This document shows positions 59,455 through 64,000 of a stretch of 64,000 nucleotides of DNA, piece by piece. Position 1 is the first letter of the stretch. Each line of letters opens with the position of its first letter. A program made the position numbers and the translations under genes. This stretch comes from Silene latifolia (lineage: Eukaryota; Streptophyta; Magnoliopsida; Caryophyllales; Caryophyllaceae), in NCBI RefSeq assembly GCF_048544455.1, contig NC_133537.1, forward strand, positions 314,112,238 to 314,176,237, given 5' to 3'. The notes under the pieces are model-generated. The model ran no database searches, had not been told where the DNA came from, and saw only the letters and a list, made by a program, of their open reading frames with translations.

Positions 59455-60073
59455 TACTCCGTTTCTTCCTGTTATGTTTGTAGGTTATGATGGATGTTAG
59501 TTGTTTCAGTTGGTACTTTTCTTTCGAACTTGATTTGTATCGGTGGCCATAAGGCCGTACTTGCTTATTTCTGGACTTGCGTTACAGGATTTGTGGCCGG
59601 GTTATCATCCCGACTCGTAGTTATGTGATTATATAGCTTGTGTTTGGATTGTTGGGCAATTCTTGACCTATAGCAACTCGATCGAGTGCCCCTCACTCGA
59701 TCGAGTAGCTGCAGGTGTGTCTATTGGAGGGGTATTCTGATCTCGGGCTACTCGATCGAGTAGCTAAGATACTCGATCGAGTAGGGCCAGCTCGATCGAG
59801 TACCTGACCAACTCGATCGAGTGTCACTGTTACAGGCACTTTTCCAGATTTAAATTGTTTGAATGCTTTTATTTTCGGATGTTTCGATATTAGTCATGGT
59901 TGTTGATGGTTCGTAGCATGTTTTAGTCTCATTATTAGTCACTGTTACAGGTACGTAGTGAGATAATACTTCTAGAGAGTTGCTGACCTGTGTCGGGTAA
60001 ACGGTGGTGTCGACCTTAGTTTCTTGTCTTGTGGTTTGGGGGAGGATGAGTCGAACTTCGGGAACGAAGTTCT
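59455..60073. other. Element E 3' non-coding region
   Basis: No gene. Contains a palindrome cluster (59675-59823). Confidence 0.65.
59675..59823. repeat. TACTCGATCGAGTA cluster, element E 3' region
   Basis: Six copies in 150 bp (AACTCGATCGAGTGCC, CACTCGATCGAGTAGC, GATACTCGATCGAGTAGG and others) about 250 bp before the PPT. Confidence 0.85.
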
Positions 60074-60090
60074 TTTTAAGGGGGGAAGAC
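60074..60090 (+). other. Element E polypurine tract
   Basis: TTTTAAGGGGGGAAGAC immediately before the 3' LTR. The same GAAGTTCTTTTTAAGG context precedes the 3' LTR of element C on its sense strand. Confidence 0.8.
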
Positions 60091-61400
60091 TGTAATACCC
60101 GTCCTTTTAGGGACCCGTTGACCGACCTTAGAGGCGTGTTGTAGCCTTTGGGAATTCGTACAAGTGGTGTCTCGTGTTGTGATAGGCCTTGGGATGAGTG
60201 GTACTCGATCTAGTCGAGGCTAATCGATCGAGTAGCTTGGGTACTCGATCGAGTAGAGGCCGCTCGATTGAGTGAGTTGGTTACTCGATCGAGTAGCGTC
60301 TTTTCAGCGAGGGTTTATAATCGTGTTAAAGTAGAATCGCAAATCATTTCCGCCTCCTTCTTTCAGACCTAGATGTCGCCTTACCTCATTTCCTTCACCA
60401 TAGTTCCTTCCATGGGAGCCTTTGAGGATGCTTGTGCCTTGGGGATAGGTTGCTTGAGTCGGGTAGCGGTCTTGACGCCGATATGCGATGCATAGGTATG
60501 TCATCATCATCATCTTTGTCGTTGTTGTTTCTTTTAGGTTGGTAGCGATAGTAATAGGTGTTTGTACTGTTTGCATAGGGGTTTTGCTTGCTTCGTTGAT
60601 GTCATGTGATTGATCAAGGAATCGCTACGGTTGGCTAAAGGTAGGTTCGCCTACTCAGTTTCTGTCGGTTGTTTAGTGTGTCGGTTGTTGTGTTGATTGT
60701 AGTGTCAGTGTGGTTGTTTGATTAAGGTAATCGGTTGGGGTTGTGTTGTTTCGTTTGTTGTTGTGGTGGTGCAGCTGAATGTGAATGATTGTCTATGGTT
60801 CTCGAGGTGCGTCCTCGGCTGAGTGGAGTCACTTGCGGGAGTGGCTTCACGCCCTAGTTTCGCCCTCTGTGGAACCCACCACGGGAGGGGATGTGCACAT
60901 TAATGGGACAGGGTTATCGCTCAGTATGATGAGCGGGGCTTAGGTGGGAACGGCTGCGGTCTCCCACTGGCAGGGCTGGTCCAGTGGACAGTCGGTGATG
61001 GTGATTGATTGGAGATGTGGTGTGTGTGTGTTTTGCGTACTTGTGTAGTGTCTATGGTTGTTGTTGTGTTGCCTCAGTTGCTGACCTTGTGTGGTTTGTC
61101 TTTGTTTGTTCTGTTGTGTCTGCCGTGATCCCTTATGGTAAGCAGTCGGTCTTTCAGGTGAGGTCTTGGATGATAGCTGGAGTCTTGGCAGGGTCTTTCG
61201 CAAGTTACGTCAGAGATAGTTCACATAAGGATGTTGAGTTGTATCTTTTGTTTTAGTAGTTTGGTTAGATCACTTGTAATAATTGTAAATGTTCTTTTAT
61301 TGACTTTTGATTATTACTTTTCTCGGGTAACCGAGATGGTAACACCTTTATATGCTAGGGAAGGTCTTGTTAAGGCTCCTTGGTATATGGGGGTGTTACA
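60091..61400 (+). repeat. Element E 3' LTR (1310 bp)
   Basis: It pairs with 49937-51253 and ends GGGGGTGTTACA at 61400. Confidence 0.92.
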
Positions 61401-61405
61401 TGGGG

Positions 61406-61622
61406 TGTTTTGGTAATGGGTGTTAAAGGTGGGGGACGGCAGGGCTGCCATGATGGTAGTGGATGTTAGAGGTGGGGATGGTGAGGGGTAAAGAGTTAGA
61501 GCAGATTGGCGGTAAAGGAGGGGGTAATGGAATGATTGTTTTTTGTCAAACAAACACACACAAAGGGAATCATCAACTGTGATTCCCTAACCCTTTCTTG
61601 TAGATCCCCGACCAAACAGCCC
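61406..61622. other. Right end of the TIR transposon
   Basis: 217 bp of G-rich DNA ending in the inverted repeat ACCAAACAGCCC, followed by TTA. Internal AATGGAATGATT also occurs near the left end (10943). Confidence 0.45.
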
Positions 61623-61625
61623 TTA

Positions 61626-62446
61626 TTACTTCAATTTACGAGTTATTTTAAGAAATATTAGTTTTCAATAGAAATAAGGTGTGAGTAGTTTAGCGGGAAA
61701 AAATGTATTGTGGTTGTTGTTTTATTATTTAGTATAGATATATATGAGTTATTTATGTCGGATTTGTGACGACATACTTCAATCTTAGTCCTACCTAGTT
61801 ATAATTTAATCGTGTCCGTAGGAACTCAATTTTCTTAGCTGAATGATAATTTTTTAATCCAACCCGCTAATTTTGTGTCTGAGTCGTATTTTTGAGTCTA
61901 ACTGACTAAGGTCAGGCGCGCTTTCATCAACTTCCGACCAACACAAATACGGGAAATCTTCCGCCGTAGCATCTCTTCGTCCCTCAATTATTCGGTGCAC
62001 TATCTTTCACAGGTTAATTTTTTTTCCCTAATTATGCTATTTTAATTAATTCTTAAGTCTAATTTCACGCGATCTTTGTTTGTCAATTGCAATTGCTGTC
62101 AGTTTGATCCACTTTTTGGTAATTTTTGCAAACTATATCCAATTTTTGGGGTTTAGGGTTTCCACTGATGTAATTGTTGATGCTACAAAGCTATATACTA
62201 GGGTTTTGGGTAACACATTTCTATGCTAATGTGATTTTGATCACAAATTTTTAAGGAAATTGATGAATTTAAGTGTCATTATATTTTTATTATGATTTCT
62301 GTATGTTTAAATACGGACGACGGTATAGTAAATATGCTTGCTCTTTTGGTGGCGATAAGCCCATAAATGTCGTTGTTAGTTCGATACTAGGACTAAGTAT
62401 GGTGGACCTTGTGTATCTTCATTGTGCATGGGCCAAACCGCTAACT
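61626..62446 (+). other. Host DNA, possible 5' untranslated exon and first intron
   Basis: About 61915-62012 is a C/T-rich stretch (CCGCCGTAGCATCTCTTCGT) ending TTTCACAG|GTTAATTTTT, a plausible splice donor at 62013 followed by T-rich intron-like DNA. No coding exon is recognisable before the window ends. Confidence 0.3.
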
Positions 62447-62448
62447 TA

Positions 62449-62538
62449 TCCTCCCTTTATTCATTAGTGATTTTCGGCAGGTTAAATTCTCGTCACGTAT
62501 TTTGAACAAATGTATGGGAATGCAACAAATAGAGGGAG
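62449..62538. mobile_element. Possible short Stowaway-like MITE (90 bp)
   Basis: The left end TCCTCCCTTTATTCATT and the right end AACAAATAGAGGGAG are imperfect inverted repeats flanked by TA at 62447-62448 and 62539-62540. CTCCCTC ends with a TA duplication are typical of Stowaway. The pairing is imperfect. Confidence 0.35.
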
Positions 62539-62540
62539 TA

Positions 62541-64000
62541 ATTCATTTCTAGCCAAACCATACCCTAGGTGAACTTGAGCTACATTCTCCAAGCTCACAT
62601 ACGTGTGCTTGAATATAGTATTAGTCTTAGGCGATGTATGGGTTATTGAGCGGGTCGAAAAGATGCCATAAGCAGCTGAACTGTTGTGTTACCCACTTTC
62701 ACTGCCAGGTCATTAAAATCTTCTGGTCATAGATGCTGTCTATGGGATGGTGATGGAGTCCGATACCAAACCTAAACAGAATTAATCGTAAGGGAAAATG
62801 TGGAAGTAAATCCTGTGTTTGTCCTGAGACATTGATTGATAAGGATAGGAGGTCCATGTTTCTTCACCTATGGTAGGAAAAATATGACATGAATACGACC
62901 ACTCTTTTATTTTGCCAAAGAGAAAAACTTTAAACATAGTTTTTCTGTTGATTGGTGCGTTATGCCTAATAACGGTTCTACCAGCCGTTATAGTGGGTTT
63001 TCAAGTGGACTTGGGGGACATTGACCAAGGAAGAGAAAAAAATGCTGCTGCTAAATCTTCTTTGCTTATTTGCTTACTCGAGGGAAAAAGACGTGGGTAT
63101 GGATCTTAAGTCTTTCGGAATGAGTAAAAATCTTTGCAATTTTGTTGTTCGTGGTTCACAGCAAGTTTCTCAAAACGATATCTATTAAGACTGCCTCTCA
63201 ACAGGTACTTCTGTTGCTTCAAGTATGGGAATGTTTTTGTCTACTATCTTCTATCATAGCCTGTCTACGTACAAGGAGGCTTCAGTTGACTCTATTCATT
63301 TAATTCAAGCTACCAGACCTATGAAAAGGCTCTATATTGATTAACATACCTGTTTCAACCTCCGGCCCTCCGCGAACAGCGAGAAAGAGATACTGGAATT
63401 TTGTAACGCGTATCTACTTTCTTCTGTTTCTAATCATATATGAGAGACCCCCGTGTAATAGTTGGTAGGTTGCTATTGTATCTGAAATTATCTTTAAAAT
63501 TCAGACTTTAAATGGTTGCTTAGTCAATGCAGAACCACAATGAGAATGGGCAAGCTTTACTTGGAGTCATCTCTACTGAGTATGCATCTGCAGCACTATC
63601 CTTAATGGCAAATTGGCAGATCCTTCTATGGTAGCATTCATTAGATAAGACGTCCAAAAGACACTGCTAAAATGGCAGTAAGAATGATCAAAATCTTAAC
63701 TTTCCTATTCTGTTCTTTTTCTTTAATAATGCTACTTTTCTTGTCCGTAAATGGTTATCACGCGCTTTGTTCTGAATTCTATGCGGATGAATGTCATGTT
63801 ACTTATGCAGTCAACATTTATTCTCTTGCTGCTTTATGACTAAGCTTCCTTTTCTTTTCTTCAATACTCTATTGATTTGGATTAATTGCATATTCCTTTT
63901 TTGGGATTATCAATTCGTTTCACTAAATTTCCATTTTGCGTAATAAATACCAAACAAAAACACTCCCATGTTAGTGTGAGTCCCAGTCTTCTCTCACATA
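62541..64000. other. Host DNA, no supported gene
   Basis: AT-rich, intron-like. A 65-codon frame (62912-63109) with a hydrophobic segment (IVFLLIGALCLITVLPAVIV) begins at TTG, not ATG, and matches nothing I recognise. It could be an exon fragment or chance. Confidence 0.4.

Larger units (their letters stand above)
49937..61400 (+). mobile_element. Element E: pol-less LTR retrotransposon with Athila ORF1-like gene, interrupted by F
   Basis: TGTAATACTC...GGGGGTGTTACA LTRs of 1317 and 1310 bp, an initiator-Met PBS and a PPT. Flanks are cgggg (49932-49936) and tgggg (61401-61405), one C-to-T change from a perfect TSD. Net length without F is about 6.8 kb. The only gene is an ORF1 (57884-59454). 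gag, protease, RT, RNase H and integrase are absent. The R/U5-side half of its LTR is clearly homologous to element C. Confidence 0.88.
10886..61622. mobile_element. TIR transposon / MITE split by nested retroelements (about 791 bp net)
   Basis: The left end GGAGGCGTTTGGTTC (10886) and the right end ACCAAACAGCCC (to 61622) are imperfect inverted repeats. Both are followed inwards by AAGGGT-AGGGAAT-like text. A 3-bp TTA flanks both sides (10883-10885 and 61623-61625), as expected for PIF/Harbinger or Tourist elements. Removing B and E with their TSDs leaves 102 + 472 + 217 bp. No transposase remains, so it is non-autonomous. The ends are imperfect and the family call is tentative. Confidence 0.45.

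Noticed and set aside
62912..63109. 65-codon frame with a hydrophobic segment
   Set aside because: It starts at TTG, has no homology I recognise and lies in intron-like DNA. Kept only as a remark.

Overview
This window is flowering-plant nuclear DNA, very probably from a eudicot with a large, repeat-rich genome. It is AT-rich, has no prokaryotic gene organisation, and about 93% of it (roughly 59.7 of 64 kb) lies inside six LTR retrotransposons. I cannot name the species. Tat/Ogre-like giants and dispersed TACTCGATCGAGTA motifs make me think of Caryophyllales, but that is only a guess. No intact host protein gene is visible. The last 2.4 kb may hold the first, untranslated exon of one.

The layout is a nested stack. 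I resolved each element from its paired LTRs, primer-binding site (PBS), polypurine tract (PPT) and 5-bp target-site duplication (TSD). A (224-10035, +) is a Ty3/gypsy Tat-lineage element, TSD ataaa. A small TIR transposon of about 0.79 kb, PIF/Harbinger or Tourist-like, has its ends at 10886 and 61622 and hosts everything in between. Inside it, B (10988-49459, +, TSD ttact) is an Ogre/Tat-type giant of about 19.6 kb net with 2.49-kb LTRs. B is split by C (16550-23929, minus strand, TSD aaggt), a non-coding LTR element in B's gag, and by D (36462-47961, +, TSD gtgcc), an Athila-like element in B's 3' LTR. E (49937-61400, +, TSD cgggg/tgggg) is a pol-less relative of C carrying only an Athila ORF1-like gene. 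E is split by F (51975-56606, +, TSD tagtc), a Ty1/copia element with 119-bp LTRs. The order of events is therefore TIR element first, then B and E, then C and D (in B) and F (in E). A is separate.

All coding regions are broken or absent. A and B keep gag, protease, RT, a first RNase H, a second Tat-type RNase H and integrase, interrupted by frameshifts and transition-type stop codons. Each also carries a minus-strand gene between integrase and the 3' LTR with its own TATAAATA box. A's antisense gene is spliced (two clear introns). D has an almost uninterrupted RT-RNase H-integrase frame but no gag or protease, plus a sense ORF1 behind its own TATA box. E has ORF1 behind a leader exon and intron. 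F is a complete copia gag-pol with five visible lesions.

The most interesting regulatory pattern is that several unrelated families each carry their own short, repeated, largely palindromic motif just upstream of the LTR TATA box and again upstream of a second internal promoter: TACTCGATCGAGTA in C/E, AATCCG-n-GCGTCTT in D, CTCGCGCCTC in B. B also contains a tandem array of paired hairpins (34225-34840) with compensatory stem changes. These, with the antisense genes, are the best candidates for follow-up.
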